Shown one piece after another: positions 36,128 through 46,960 of a DNA stretch of 64,000 nucleotides; the first letter of the stretch is position 1, and each line of letters begins with the position of its first letter. The DNA comes from Patagioenas fasciata (Eukaryota; Chordata; Aves; Columbiformes; Columbidae): contig NC_092523.1 of assembly GCF_037038585.1 (NCBI RefSeq), positions 34,387,501 to 34,451,500 of the forward strand. Reading direction: 5' to 3'. The position numbers were made by a program, and so were the translations under genes. A model generated the notes under the pieces. It saw only the letters and a program-made list of their open reading frames with translations, did not search any database and was not told the origin of the DNA.

Positions 36128-38988
36128 CTAGATCATGGCACTAAGAGCCATGTCCAATCTCAGTTTAAAAACCTCCAGGGACAGTGAGTCCACCACCTCC
36201 CTGGGCAGGCCATTCCAATGCCTGATCACTCTCTCCGTAAAGAACTTCTTCCTAATATCCAGTCTAAACTTCCCCTGGCAGAGTTTAAGCCCATGTCCCC
36301 TTGTCCTATTGCTAACTGCCAGGGAGAAGAGACCAGTTCCCACCTGGCTATAACTTCCCTTCAGGTAGTTACAGAGAGCGATGAGGTCACCTCTAAGCCT
36401 CCTCTTCTCCAGACTGAACAACCCCAGCTCCCTCAGCCTCTCCCCATAGGTCATGTGCTCAAGTCCCTTCACCAGTCTTGTTGCTCTTCTCTGGACCCGC
36501 TCCAGCACCTCGATACCTTTCCTGAACTGAGGGGCCCAGAACTGAACACAATACTCCAGGTGTGGCCTCACCAATGCAGAGTACAGGGGAAGGATCACTT
36601 CCCTTGTCCTGCTGACCACACTATTTTTGATACAGGCCAGGATACCATTGGCCTTCTTGGCCACCTGGGCACACTGTTGGCTCATGTTGAGCTTCCTGTC
36701 AATCAGTACCCCCAGGTCCCTTTCTGCCTGGCTGCTCTCCAGCCACTCTGTGCCCAGCCTGTAGCGCTGCAGGGGGTTGTTGTGGCCAAAGTGCAGGACC
36801 CGGTACTTGGCCTTGTTGAACTTCATCCCATTGGAATCAGCCCATTTTTCCAGTCTATCCAGATCTCTTTGCAGAGCACTCCTGCCTTCCAGCAGGTCGA
36901 CGCTGCCCCACAACTTGGTGTCATCAGCAAATTTGCTGATGATGGTCTCAATCCCCTCATCTAAATCACCAATAAAGATGTTAAACAGGACTGGACCCAA
37001 CACTGACCCCTGGGGGACACCACTAGTGACTGGCCGCCAGCTAGATGCAGCCCCATTCACCAGTACTATCTGGGCCTGGCCCTCCAGCCAGTTCTTAACC
37101 CAGCAGAGAGTGCACTTGTCCAAGCCACGGGCTATCAGCTTTTGAAGGAGTATATTATGGGAGACAGTGTCGAAGGCTTTGCTGAAGTCTAGATAGACCA
37201 CGTCTACAGCTTTCCCCTCATCCACTAGGTGGGTCACCTGATCATAAAAGGAGATCAGGTTGGTCAGACAGGACCTGCCCCTCCTAAACCCATGCTGGCT
37301 GGGTCTGATCCCTGGTCCATCCTGGAGGTGCTGTGTGATTGCATTCAGGATGATCTGCTCCATCACCCTGCCAGGCACCGAGGTCAGGCTGACAGGCCTG
37401 TAGTTGCCAAGGTCAGCTTTGCAGCCCTTTTTGTGGATTGGGGTAACATTTGCCAGTTTCCAATCATTTGGGACCTCCCCAGTGAGCCAAGACTGTTGGA
37501 AGATGATGGAGAGCAGCTTGGCGAGCTCTTCTGCTAGCTCCCTCATCACCCTAGGATGGATCCTGTCTGGTCCAATAGGCTTATGAGGATCCAGATGGCT
37601 CAGTAAGCCACCAACTATTTCCTCTTGGAATACAAGGGGACTATTTGACTTCCTATCCCTGTCAACCATCTCCAGAGGCCAGTTATCCTGAGGGCCATCT
37701 GTTTGACTGGTAAATACTGAGGCAAAGTAGGTATTAAGTACCTCAGCTTTCTCCTCATCTTTGTTAACTATATTTCCCTCAAAGTCCAGTAGAGAACGGA
37801 GGTTTTCCTTGTCCCTCCTTTTGTTATTAACATATTTAAAGAAGGACTTTTTATTATCCCTAACAGAATTGGCCAAATTAACTTCAAACTGCACTTTTGT
37901 TTCCCTGATTTTTTTCCTGCACGATCTAGCTATTTTCCTAAATTCTTCATAGGTAGCCAGCCCTTTTTTCCACAGTCTGTAAACTCTCTTTTTATTTCTG
38001 ATTTCCTTCAAAATCTCCCTGTTCAGCCAAGCCGGTTGTCTTCCCTGCCGGCTAGCCTTTCGGTGCACTGGTATAGCCTGATCCTGTGCCCTCAAAACCT
38101 CCCGCTTGAAGTATGTCCAACCCTCCTGGGCCCCCTTGTTTTTAAGCATTGTTTCCCAGGGTATGCTCTGAACTAGACTTCTGAATAGGCAAAAATCTGC
38201 CCTCCGGAAGTCCAGTGTAGAGGTTTTATTGGTGGCTCTCCTTGCATCTCTAACTATTGAAAATTCTATTATTTCGTACTCACTATACCCCAGGCGGTCT
38301 CCAACCACTACATCTCCCACCAGCCCTTCTCTGTTTGTAAACAGTAGGTCTAGCAAGGCCTTACCCCAGGTAGGCTCATTTACCAGCTGATGAAGGAAAT
38401 TGTCCTCTATACACTCTAGGAAATTCCTAGACTGCCTCTTCTGTGCAGTATTCAGCTCCCAGCAGATATCTGGCAGGTTAAAGTCCCCCACAAGAACAAG
38501 GGCTGTCGATTTTGAGACATCTGCCAGCTGCTTGTAGAATAATTCATCTCCTTCATCATCCTGGTTGGGTGGTCTATAACAGACACCCACGAGGATGTCA
38601 GCCTTGTCGGACTTCCCCCTGATTCTGGTCCACAGGCACTCAACCTTGTCACTACTGACCTCAAGTTTAACAGAGTCAAGAGACTAACATATAAAGCCAC
38701 CCCTCCACCTCTCCTGCCCTGCCTGTCTTTTCTGAAGAGTTTGTAGCCACCCATAGCAGCACTCCAGTCATACGAGTCATCCCATCACGTTTCTGTGATG
38801 GCAACTATGTCATAGCTTTCCTGCTGCATGATGGCTTCCAGCTCCTCTTGTTTGTTGCCCATACTGCGTGCATTAGTGTACATGCACTTCAAGTGGGCTG
38901 CTGATTTCACTCTTAATTCAGGCTTTTTGTCCTTAGGCTGATCTTTGGAGAGCCCAGTTTCAATCCCTTCCCCCTTCAAACCTAGTTT
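36128..38988 (-). pseudogene. CR1 ORF2: APE endonuclease plus reverse transcriptase, two frame lesions
   Basis: ORF2 of CR1 encodes an apurinic-type endonuclease that nicks the target and a reverse transcriptase that copies the RNA onto it. The N-terminal part (38979 to 38785) has N-A-R-S-M-G-N-K and ends ..I-T-E-T at a TGA (38785-38787) where Trp is expected. The same frame continues (M-G-G-Y-K-L-F, R-R-G-G-G-V-A-L-Y-V) until a frameshift near 38675-38690. From there 820 codons are uninterrupted. Numbering from the GTG at 38590, G-D-F-N is at 35-38, L-D-L-L-F-T-N at 80-86, Y-L-D-F-S-K-A-F-D at 466-474, [10 protein letters not shown] at 524-533 and F-A-D-D at 554-557, so all RT motifs look intact. 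The endonuclease S-D-H motif reads S-E-Y at 103-105. No ATG occurs at the 5' end of the frame; the annotated start is arbitrary. Not functional as it stands. Confidence 0.93.
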
Positions 38989-39366
38989 AAAGCCCTCTTG
39001 ATCAGTGCTGCCAACTCATGTGCTATAGTCCTCTTGCTCTTCCCAGAGGGATGAAGCCCATCTGATTTCATGAGACTAGGTACCATGGAGTTTGCCCCAT
39101 GGTCAGAAAACCCTAAATTTTTATGGTGGCACCAGTCCTTTAGCCATCTGTTAATGAGATGGGCTTTTCTATTTCTCTCTTTATTTGCCTCTTCATCCAT
39201 TCCGGATAGCACAGGAACTGAGGCAAATATCACCTGTGCTCCTGTCCCATGAACTGACTGACCCAGTGCTTTAAAGTCTTTTTTAATTGTCCTGATACTT
39301 CTTCTGTTAATGTCCTCACTGCCAGCTTGGACTACTAACAGGGGATAATAATCTGTGGGCTGAATA
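38982..39366 (-). pseudogene. CR1 ORF1 C-terminal fragment (SGNH/GDSL esterase-like domain)
   Basis: An open frame entering from the 5' truncation point and ending at TAG 38982-38984. It reads Y-Y-P-L-L-V-V-Q-A-G-S-E-D-I, corresponding to SGNH block III (normally G-x-N-D; here the Asn position is Glu). It then has G-A-Q-V-I-F-A-S-V-P-V-L, W-L-K-D-W-C, and finally D-G-L-H-P-S-G, the block V Asp-His pair (codons at about 39060-39062 and 39051-39053). CR1 ORF1 proteins are known to carry such an esterase-like domain after an N-terminal nucleic-acid-binding region; that N-terminal region is absent here. There is no proper start codon because the element is truncated. The last codons overlap the open ORF2 frame. 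Confidence 0.9.
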
Positions 39367-40925
39367 AATAACCTACCAAAAAAAGTACAAACTGTTAACC
39401 TCTAAGCAGAATTAGATGCCACTGTTATTTGTTTAAGCAGTTCTGGAATGCTCTGGCATTATTTCACTTCCTAGCACAAAAGAAGAAATGACATCTTCAT
39501 GAAAAGAATGCTGTGGATAAGCTGGGTGGTACCTTATCAACTTTGCTACTGTAGTTATGCCAGCCAGACATGCTAGTGAGACTTAGACATGCTCTGTTAT
39601 GGTATTTGTACTTTGTCAGAGGTGTTCTGAGATTGATTTGTGACCTCATCTGGCATAAAGAGGTGCTGCCAAGTTCTCAGAATTGATAAAATGTGAGCCT
39701 ATTTTACAAGGAGTTTATTTAAAACTTCCTGGCTTCAAAGACCTTTGGAAAATAAGATGGCTTACTAGCTTTATCATACCTTTTTGCTACTGGTGCCCTT
39801 ACTCATCTGCTTTTCCCAAATCTTGCTGCTTTTAACAAAGCGTGGTCTGAAGTATCATAGCTGATAGCATTTCTTTCAGATGCTTTTGAGATTAGGTTTC
39901 GAATAGTTATTTTTCCAGGAGGACTGTGCAGGAGAGCAAAATTCTTTATGCAAGGTGTGTGAATTTTAGTCTGTAAGGAAGGACAAGTTTTTAAATGCAC
40001 TCTGAGTTCTGAGGAGTGTCAGAGGCAGATAGGACTAGCCCAACAAGCTTTGTGTCACTTAATAAGCCAATCTAATCAGGCAAGAACAACTTTTTTGAGT
40101 TGAGAGCCATAAGTATGGTTGTGTGCCTAGGGAAGTGTTCTCTATTTTTAGTCAGCTGGTTATCATCTGGCTCTTGGCATCACGCAATGTTGAAAGTATG
40201 GAGGGGTGGGGGAGCTGGAAAGAGATCAGTTGGGGCTGATTTTGTTATTTAATTTGTTCTTTGTTTTTCCTATGGCAGATTGAACAAAATTCGATTGGTC
40301 AAAGAGGTATGTTAAGAAACAGACTTACAGTTTGTTGAGTGATGATAGTGTGTGGGGTAGGTAAATACAAAAACATGCAGATGGCTGAAAGTGAGGCTAC
40401 CACTGAAAAGGAATATAGAACTGGACAAAGGGATCTTTAATTTAAAAAACAACAACAACAAAACCACAACACATCCTGATTATTAGCAATGACTTAGCTA
40501 TCCCTATATATTTTAAGTTGTATAGAATTAGAATGGTTTGAATTGATTCTTATTGGTTTGGGCCTTTGTTCCTAGCAGGTCTGAAGTAGGATTGATTAGG
40601 AATTCCAAGTGTGTTGTAAAAGCCTTTTGCAAAGCATTTGTGTCAAGAATTCTGGATAACACTTGAAAATCCGTGCTCCTCTGCTTTCCCAGCAAACTCT
40701 TCTTCCTACCTTTTTTATTTTTGCATTTCTTACAGCTGCTATTCCATAAAGGTAGTGATTAGAAGTTAAGGATTGTTTCTCAAATAGGAGAAAAGGAATA
40801 CATGTCCCCATTTCCACAGTAGTCTATACATGTAGTGGTAATAAGGTACAAAGAAATGACATGAAGTAGGCTTTTGAAATGGACAGCAGTATATTGCCAA
40901 ATGGAGATACGTGGGTCTGAGCCTT
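39367..40925. other. Unannotated AT-rich sequence
   Basis: No gene or transposon recognised. A short A/C-rich stretch (AACAACAACAACAAAACCACAAC) lies near 40448-40470. Confidence 0.5.
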
Positions 40926-41425
40926 TGTCATGGTTTAGCCCCAGCTGGCAACTAGGACCACACAGCTGTTCGCTCACTCCTTCTGCTCTTTCCTCCCTCT
41001 GCCATCCCCTTCCAAATGGGACTGGGGAAAGAATTGAAAGGGAGAAAAAAAACACCTCATGGGTTGAGACATGAACCATTTCACATAATAGCAAATGAGG
41101 AGAAAAATAGTAATAATAGAATATACAAAACAAGTGATGCACAATGCAGTTGCTTACTACCTATGACATGGCTAGTCCGTTCATTCCCGAGCAGCAGTAT
41201 TTTCCTACAGGCCAATTCCAGTTTATCTACTGAGCATGACGTCACATAGAAAGGAATATGCCTTTGGTCAGCTGTCCTGGCTTTGCTCCTTCCCAGCTTC
41301 TTGTGCACCTGGTAGAGCATGGAAAGCCCAAATGTCCTTGATCACCTGGCAACAACCAAAACATCAGTGTATTATTAGCACGAGTTCGGGCCTCTGCATT
41401 TTGACACAGCGCTACTGCTCAGACT
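40926..41425 (-). mobile_element. Degenerate solo LTR of an avian endogenous retrovirus, - strand
   Basis: The left end TGTCATGGTTTAGCCCCAGC is followed by CTGGCAACTAGGACCACACAGC, CGCTCACTCC, then GGGTTGAGACATGAACCATTT, AATAGTAATAATAG, GACGTCACATAG and TCAGCTGTCCTGGCTTTG. I recognise this order from an LTR family widespread in neoavian genomes (ERVL-like by my recollection, not verified). In element orientation this copy is reversed. The right boundary is eroded: the last similarity is around ACACAGCGCTACTGCT near 41420. No convincing target duplication was found. No internal retroviral sequence flanks it. Confidence 0.7.
41237..41244. promoter_or_regulatory. Perfect CRE octamer TGACGTCA inside the LTR
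   Basis: The palindromic cAMP-response element consensus is present without mismatch about 15 bp from a degraded TATA-like segment (GTTTATCTAC on the + strand, reading as GTAGATAAAC in element orientation). It probably belonged to the LTR's U3 promoter. Whether it binds CREB/ATF in the host is inference. Confidence 0.6.
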
Positions 41426-44400
41426 GACATTTGACGTTCACAGGAACTCAGGCTTGTAGGGATCTGCAGTTCAGAACGGAAACAAAGCTTGATTTTTGGA
41501 TTGTGCTGGAAACTAGGTGGCCTGGGATGTTCTTCAGAACTTAAATCAACTTAATCTGAATTCCTGCTTAGGTCTCTGAATTACTGTATCTATTTCATGG
41601 AGCTGTCAATACATGACACAAATAGGACTCGAAAACTTTCAAGTACCAACTGACCAGATAAACTATTAATTGTCTTGGCAATATTCTTGACATATTCTGA
41701 AAGCACAGCACACTTCAGTAGCCGCTTTTCATTTTTTTATTTGCTTCAGGTTGCAGTTGATGTCTGGGGGATATTTCAAGAATTAGGAGGATAACCTTAA
41801 AGACATCTGTGTATTGGTGTTTTTTTTTGAAGGTTTGCTACTTCTGTTAAAACTGGACATTTAAGCACACATTTTTGGGACAGCCTCATATATTATGTCT
41901 TCATGAGCTCAAATTCACTTTTTTATCTGAAAGACTTTCCTGAAGATCTGAAAACAGAACACTCATCCATATTATAGTTCAAATGAGTTAATGTCTACTC
42001 AATATATCACAAAATTTGAGGTGTTTTCTTGGGATGACAACAAAGTATATAGGTGTTATAATACGTAATATCGTACCAAATCCAATTGGTAACCAAGCAA
42101 GTAGAAAATAAAAATAAAGAGTCTCTCTATTTTGGGCTTTTTTAAATCTTTACTTAGAATGCAGATAAAATTATTCTAAAGCTGTAAGTAAAAAACAGCT
42201 AAAAAGTAGCTTAATATAATTTTAGCAAGATCTAACATTCAAGATCATGCAGTGATAATTTCACTATTGTTTTTTTTTTTTTTACTAAATTATATCAGAA
42301 AGTAAAATACTAAATATGGGATGGCAAACAGTGTGGAAATTGCTCCAGGAATGCAGCAGTATCTTTAGCATTGCAGTAAAACATGAGGGATCTAGTCTTA
42401 TTAGGTTAAGATGCTTTCATCTCTAATTACAGAAGGGCTTCAGGGTTTCTTTTAAAATTTTTTAAATGTTTGCTTTTAAGAAAATCAGAGTTAGTTTTCT
42501 CATTTTTCTATCCCATTTTCGTGGCTGTGCTATTTGTCATGAGTAACATGTCTCAAAGTCAAAAAAAGATTATATGATTTCTGGGATAAAACTTTCCCAA
42601 ATACACCTTAAAAACATTTCTAAAATGCTTTTGTGATTGCTTTATTTAAACATAGGCCACATCTTAAATATATAAATCAACTCATTGCTCTATGTGGTCT
42701 AGACAGAGTTCTCTGACAGCATCTTTGCCAAGTACCTGATCGAATCCACAGTACAGAAAACTGATCGGAGTTGTTATTTAAGAGAACCTGGAAACAGAAA
42801 GCCAATAACTGCAGTTCTACTCAGTGCTCAGTAGCTGAACGGGCTACAAAAAAGTTTGACCCTGAATAAAATTAACTTTTCATGTTTGAATTCCAGTTCA
42901 CTCTTTTGCATATCTTGGGTGGTTAGTGATAGTGATGTCTTGGGAATCAGACATTGGGGCCTTTTCTCCAGGTTTGTGGTCACCTGAAACCTTGGAAAAA
43001 TGATGTTACCTAGTCTATTCTACAGCATACTCACCTACAAATATTCATTCTGTTTACTTACCGCTTTGCATTGAAGCAGGTTAATCAACGAATGTGAAAA
43101 AACAATATGGATAGATAAAGTTTTCTTTATGATCAGAGCAGTCCAATTTGTCTTCAATAATAGAGCTTCTTACATTTAAATATACATCAAGTGATTATAG
43201 AAATTGAATGAAGATCAGACAGATCTGTAATTACTAATGATATTCAGGATGTCTGAACCGTAGGTGTTTTCCTATTTGGATAGTGAAAAATATCTAGGAA
43301 CAATTACAGTGCATTGCAGGAAATAAAATGCTAATTTTAACAGAGTAGTTGCTGCTTAACTAAAATCTCATCTTTTGACATTTCCTGTCCATGGATGCCA
43401 ATATATTGAAATATTTATTATAGTTCATGCTTTTAAAACAGTTCTAGAATGCAAATTTATTTTTTATGAAACAATGGATTTTAATGAAATGTATGCAAAT
43501 GACAGTTCTTGAATTGACTGAAGAAGTCATAAGAATGAAATGTTGCTTTAATGGAGGTATACATTTTATATTCTGTGGAGCTGCTTTGAGACAGCTGGAA
43601 ACTCGTTTGTGAAGGAAAACAGCAGGAAGGGCAAAATTACAATGGTGAATGATATGTTGATACACTATCTATCTATAGATAAGGCTGAGAATAATGCTTG
43701 TTGTTTCTGCCTCAAAACTGAAGATTGTTAGCAATGTTCTGGTGAAGTATCAGTGAGTACTAGTTTTCTTTCAGCTCCGATGGTTTTTGATGTGAGCAAC
43801 TGTCCTCCAGGTACTACAGTGACATCAGAAAGTCCATTTGAATTAATGTGGGAGCAGGATTTGAGCAAAGACACCAAATGATGTGTTCTATTTTCAGCTA
43901 TGGTCTAACACAGCAGACAAGTGGTTGCATTTAAGCACTTAAATACTCATTGTAGAGTCAGTATGACTCTATGTCTTGCACCTAAATGTTTCTATAAGGG
44001 GAGCAGGATAGCTACCACCATTTCAGCTGCCTGATTCTGGATCTTTCCTAAATACACAGGCACATCAGTGTAACTGAGCCTTGGGGAGCTATCAGAGTTT
44101 ACTCAGTCTCTGGCAGCTGCACAGGGGGTCCAGTTCCCATCCTTGATGTCATGATTTCAGTGGGGTTGGCCAGAAGAAATTTAATGGATGTGCAGAGCAT
44201 ATAGTAGAAACTGTTTCTAGGACCTCTGTGGAGCTTTTGGGTAGTCGCAGACAGATTAGGTACTTACACTTTGTGCTTTAATTGTTTGCCGAATTGGAAC
44301 CATAATCTGCACTTGGATTAAGCCTCTTCTACCTAATCACTTAAGTCACTGAAGAGAAGGAAAGGTTGCATGTGCATGTATATCATTAAGTTTTGTGTGC

Positions 44401-46249
44401 ATACTGCAGGCAAAAGTCCCATCACTCTTAACTGGATAGAAGCGTGCCAGCATTATGAACATAGTTCTAAGTGCCTAAAGACTGAATTATGAAGCTGTAA
44501 TCTTCAAACAGGTTTTTTATTAAAAACAAACCCAACAACAACAAAAATAACAAGAACATTTTTAGTAAAATACTGTGCTTCCACTGTTTAGATACCTGCA
44601 TATTTACAGATACATAGTTATTGACAAACATTTTTAAACCTTTCCAAGCACTAACCTAAAGTTTAAAAAGTCATGACTGCTACTTCTTCAAAAGCTACAG
44701 TTTTAATCTGACTGTAGAGAGTATCAGAACAGTAACCATAGTAGCTTAATGTGATAAAGTGATAGAAAAACTGCTTGCATCTTCACTTACTGGAGATTTT
44801 TTTTTTTTTTAGAGCCTATTAATGCATTAAGAAGTAAGGTACTAGAAGTGCAGGCTGTTTCATGTTGCTTATTAACAAAAAAGTTAGTGAACTAATCATA
44901 GTGAAATGGTATTCTTGTAATGCAGAGTGGTTTTGTTTTAATATTTAGTTTGTGTGTCAATAATTACTTCAGTAGTTAAATGTTTTCCAGCTAAAAGCTT
45001 CAGAACCAGGTTGCGAAATCAGCAGACATCTTTTTCGATTGAAAAGTACTACTGGACAGTAATCATAGCACAGAAAGTCATGGAATCTGGAGGTATGTTT
45101 GTCTGATGCTGGCACAGACTCAGCCACAACTGCAGTTTCAGAGGTGTGGATATTCATCTTTCTAAAGAAGGCTAAGAGAGGATGAAACAAGATTAAATTA
45201 TTGTTACTGTTGAAACACCTATTTAAATGGACTGGAATGTTTCAGCTCTGACGCATCAGAAATCCAAACAGAATTTGCCTGTTTCCTGGTGAGCCCCCGC
45301 CCAAGCCACTTTTCTCTTGTAATACTTTCAGAGAAACTAGAGCTTACAGAAGGAAAGGAGGGTAAAGATGCTCAGGGCAGAAATGTGTAAAATCCACCAC
45401 AGTGGACCTTAGTTTTCTGCCTGGGACTTCACTGAGACACCACTGTCCTTGGACCCTGAGAGCAGAAATTCCACTTGGAGTGGTGGAGCAGCAGAGCTTT
45501 GTCTGCAAGCTGTACTCACAGGTGAAAAACCTGCTGTAGCCCTAGAAACGTATGACATTGAACAAGGAAATGCCATGATTTGTTATATATACTAAGCCAA
45601 TCCCTGTTAATGACTAGGAAGGGACAGAAAAATCCTTGAGAATTTTTGTATATGCAATGCAGCATACTCAGATACATTTAATATTTCTAAATGATTTTCA
45701 AAGACCTTTAAGTTGCTGAGAGCTGCACATGCTTTCTAGCTTATTATTCCTGACTCCTTAGGCGGCTGAGATACAAGATAATGACAACTCTTGAAGAGTG
45801 GGAATTTTTGTAAGCAGTTTTAAATTGTTCACAAAGATCTCCTTTTCTTCCTACTCCTAATTGAAATTAAAAATTGTGTTATTCTAAGTAGGATAAAATT
45901 GGTTTACACGGTGATTGAAATGTACAATCTTTGAAAACAATCTAATAAACAGCAACCTTTAACTTGTTAAGATCAATAAATGTATTTATAAATACTGGGA
46001 GTAATTGTGATAATGGCAGAGGTTGGCTTTCTGTAAACAAGCAGAGGTTTGGGCCTTATTGTTGGAAAACTAGCTGCCTGTTGTATAATGATTACCCCTG
46101 TTTCCTAAATATAGAAGATTATTTACCCTGAGTGCTCATACTGTGCCTTACACTTAAATTTAACGCATCAAAAGAGTGCAGGTGTTCATATGGTAATTTG
46201 CAACCTATTGGCTTGGGTTGCTTGCAGTGGGTGCTCCTCGCTGCTACAG
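41426..46249. other. Unannotated AT-rich sequence upstream of the CpG island
   Basis: No transposon or protein-coding gene recognised. It contains T-runs (about 42271 and 44795) and one weak exon-like segment near 43775-43881. The final ~300 bases before the CpG island are AT-rich and show no clear TATA box. Confidence 0.5.
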
Positions 46250-46453
46250 CCCTTTAGCTCTTTTCAAAACGGAGCGCTCCCCGCCAGCCGAGGGCACGAC
46301 TGAAGACAGCGAGGCCAGCTTCTCCTTCCGCGCCTGGAGCGGGGCGGGCGCGGCCGCTCCGCGGGGCGCGGCTGGCGGGGCCGGCGGGGCTGGCGCGGTG
46401 GCGGGCCCGGGCGGCCGTTGGCTGTTGCCATGGCGCCGGCAAGCCGGGGGAGC

Positions 46454-46458
46454 CCAAT
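46454..46458 (+). promoter_or_regulatory. CCAAT box
   Basis: CCAAT in the context GAGCCCAATGAGCGG, the usual NF-Y target core, inside the CpG island and 25 bp downstream of the ATG at 46430. Its position suggests that transcription could also start downstream of it. Confidence 0.45.
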
Positions 46459-46488
46459 GAGCGGCCCGCGGCCGTGCTGGAAGGACCA

Positions 46489-46497
46489 GCCATCTTG
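46489..46497 (-). promoter_or_regulatory. YY1-type site
   Basis: GCCATCTTG on the + strand is the reverse complement of CAAGATGGC, the YY1 core. YY1 sites commonly sit at or just downstream of the start of CpG-island genes. Confidence 0.5.
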
Positions 46498-46624
46498 CTT
46501 ATGGGAAACAATGTGACATATTATGCTGTGCTTTACCGGGGAATAAACAAAAATCTCCTCGGAGGAAACGGAAGAAACGGGCATATTAGTGAGTAATTAC
46601 AGCGGCTTAGCGTGTTTACAAGCT

Positions 46625-46633
46625 GCCATTTTG
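46625..46633 (-). promoter_or_regulatory. Second YY1-type site
   Basis: GCCATTTTG (reverse complement CAAAATGGC) lies 136 bp from the first site in the same orientation. Confidence 0.5.
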
Positions 46634-46960
46634 GCAAGCGGGTGACTGCCGGTCCTGCTGGCTGATCGGAGGAGGTGGAATGCGGGGTGATAATGCTGCA
46701 TATCTGCTGTCAGGCAGCGGAGCGAGGTTTTGTCTGGTAAAGGCAAGGTTTCTCTGCAGTGCTATCTCAGCAGCTCGCTAGCCACTCCGAGTGGAAGCCT
46801 GTGATCCCGGCGAAGGGTGGTGCCCGTCCTTCTGCTGCTGCTCCGGTGTGTGTGTGCGTGTGTGAGCGGCTGCTCCCGGGAAAGCGGCGCTGCTGCAGGC
46901 GCAGGTGTGTGCGGTTCGGCGGGGCTCTGCGCTGCGGGCTGGACAGAAGCTCCTTCGCAG

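Larger units (their letters stand above)
36034..39366 (-). mobile_element. Nearly complete CR1 LINE, - strand (about 3.3 kb)
   Basis: The best-preserved element in the window. Its 3' end is at the left, with CR1 octamer repeats (CACAGAAT units, 36034-36060). A short 3' UTR leads to the ORF2 stop at 36128; ORF2 runs to about 38979-39015 and the C-terminal part of ORF1 lies from 38982 to about 39366, where homology stops. The 5' UTR and the N-terminal half of ORF1 are missing (5' truncation). ORF1 and the open ORF2 frame overlap by up to about 35 nt. Only two frame lesions were found in ORF2, so insertion was recent on a CR1 timescale. No target-site duplication was found. The 17976-18381 fragment is a close relative. 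Confidence 0.96.
46430..46516 (+). other. Short ORF with strong Kozak context inside the CpG island
   Basis: ATG at 46430 in the context GCCATGG (G at -3, G at +4) opens a 28-codon frame, M-A-P-A-S-R-G-S-P-M.. ending ..C-L-W-E-T-M then TGA. If the transcript runs on the + strand and starts upstream, this would be an upstream ORF in the 5' UTR. It has no recognisable domain, and it could also be chance. Confidence 0.25.
46250..46960. promoter_or_regulatory. CpG island: probable promoter and first exon of an unidentified host gene
   Basis: The GC-rich core at 46261-46480 contains about 33 CpG dinucleotides by eye, against a strongly CpG-depleted background. It has an Sp1-type GGGGCGGGCG (46341-46350), a NotI site GCGGCCGC (46350-46357), a CCAAT box (46454-46458) and two YY1-type sites (46489-46497, 46625-46633). 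No TATA box is evident, as expected for dispersed CpG promoters. Candidate + strand splice donors lie downstream (CTG|GTAAAG at 46737; GAG|GTACGC at 47062). The orientation of the gene is not certain; donors favour + but the YY1 sites read on the - strand. No coding exon of the gene is recognised in the window, suggesting a 5' untranslated first exon and a long intron. Confidence 0.85.

Noticed and set aside
36218-36964. 248-codon + strand open frame opposite the large CR1
   Set aside because: It is antisense to CR1 ORF2 and its codons are the complement of conserved RT C-terminal residues; there is no independent coding evidence.
46218-46460. 80-codon Ala/Gly-rich + strand frame and overlapping - strand frames of 85 and 106 codons in the CpG island
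   Set aside because: GC-rich DNA lacks stop codons in all frames; composition is low-complexity and no start or domain is convincing.
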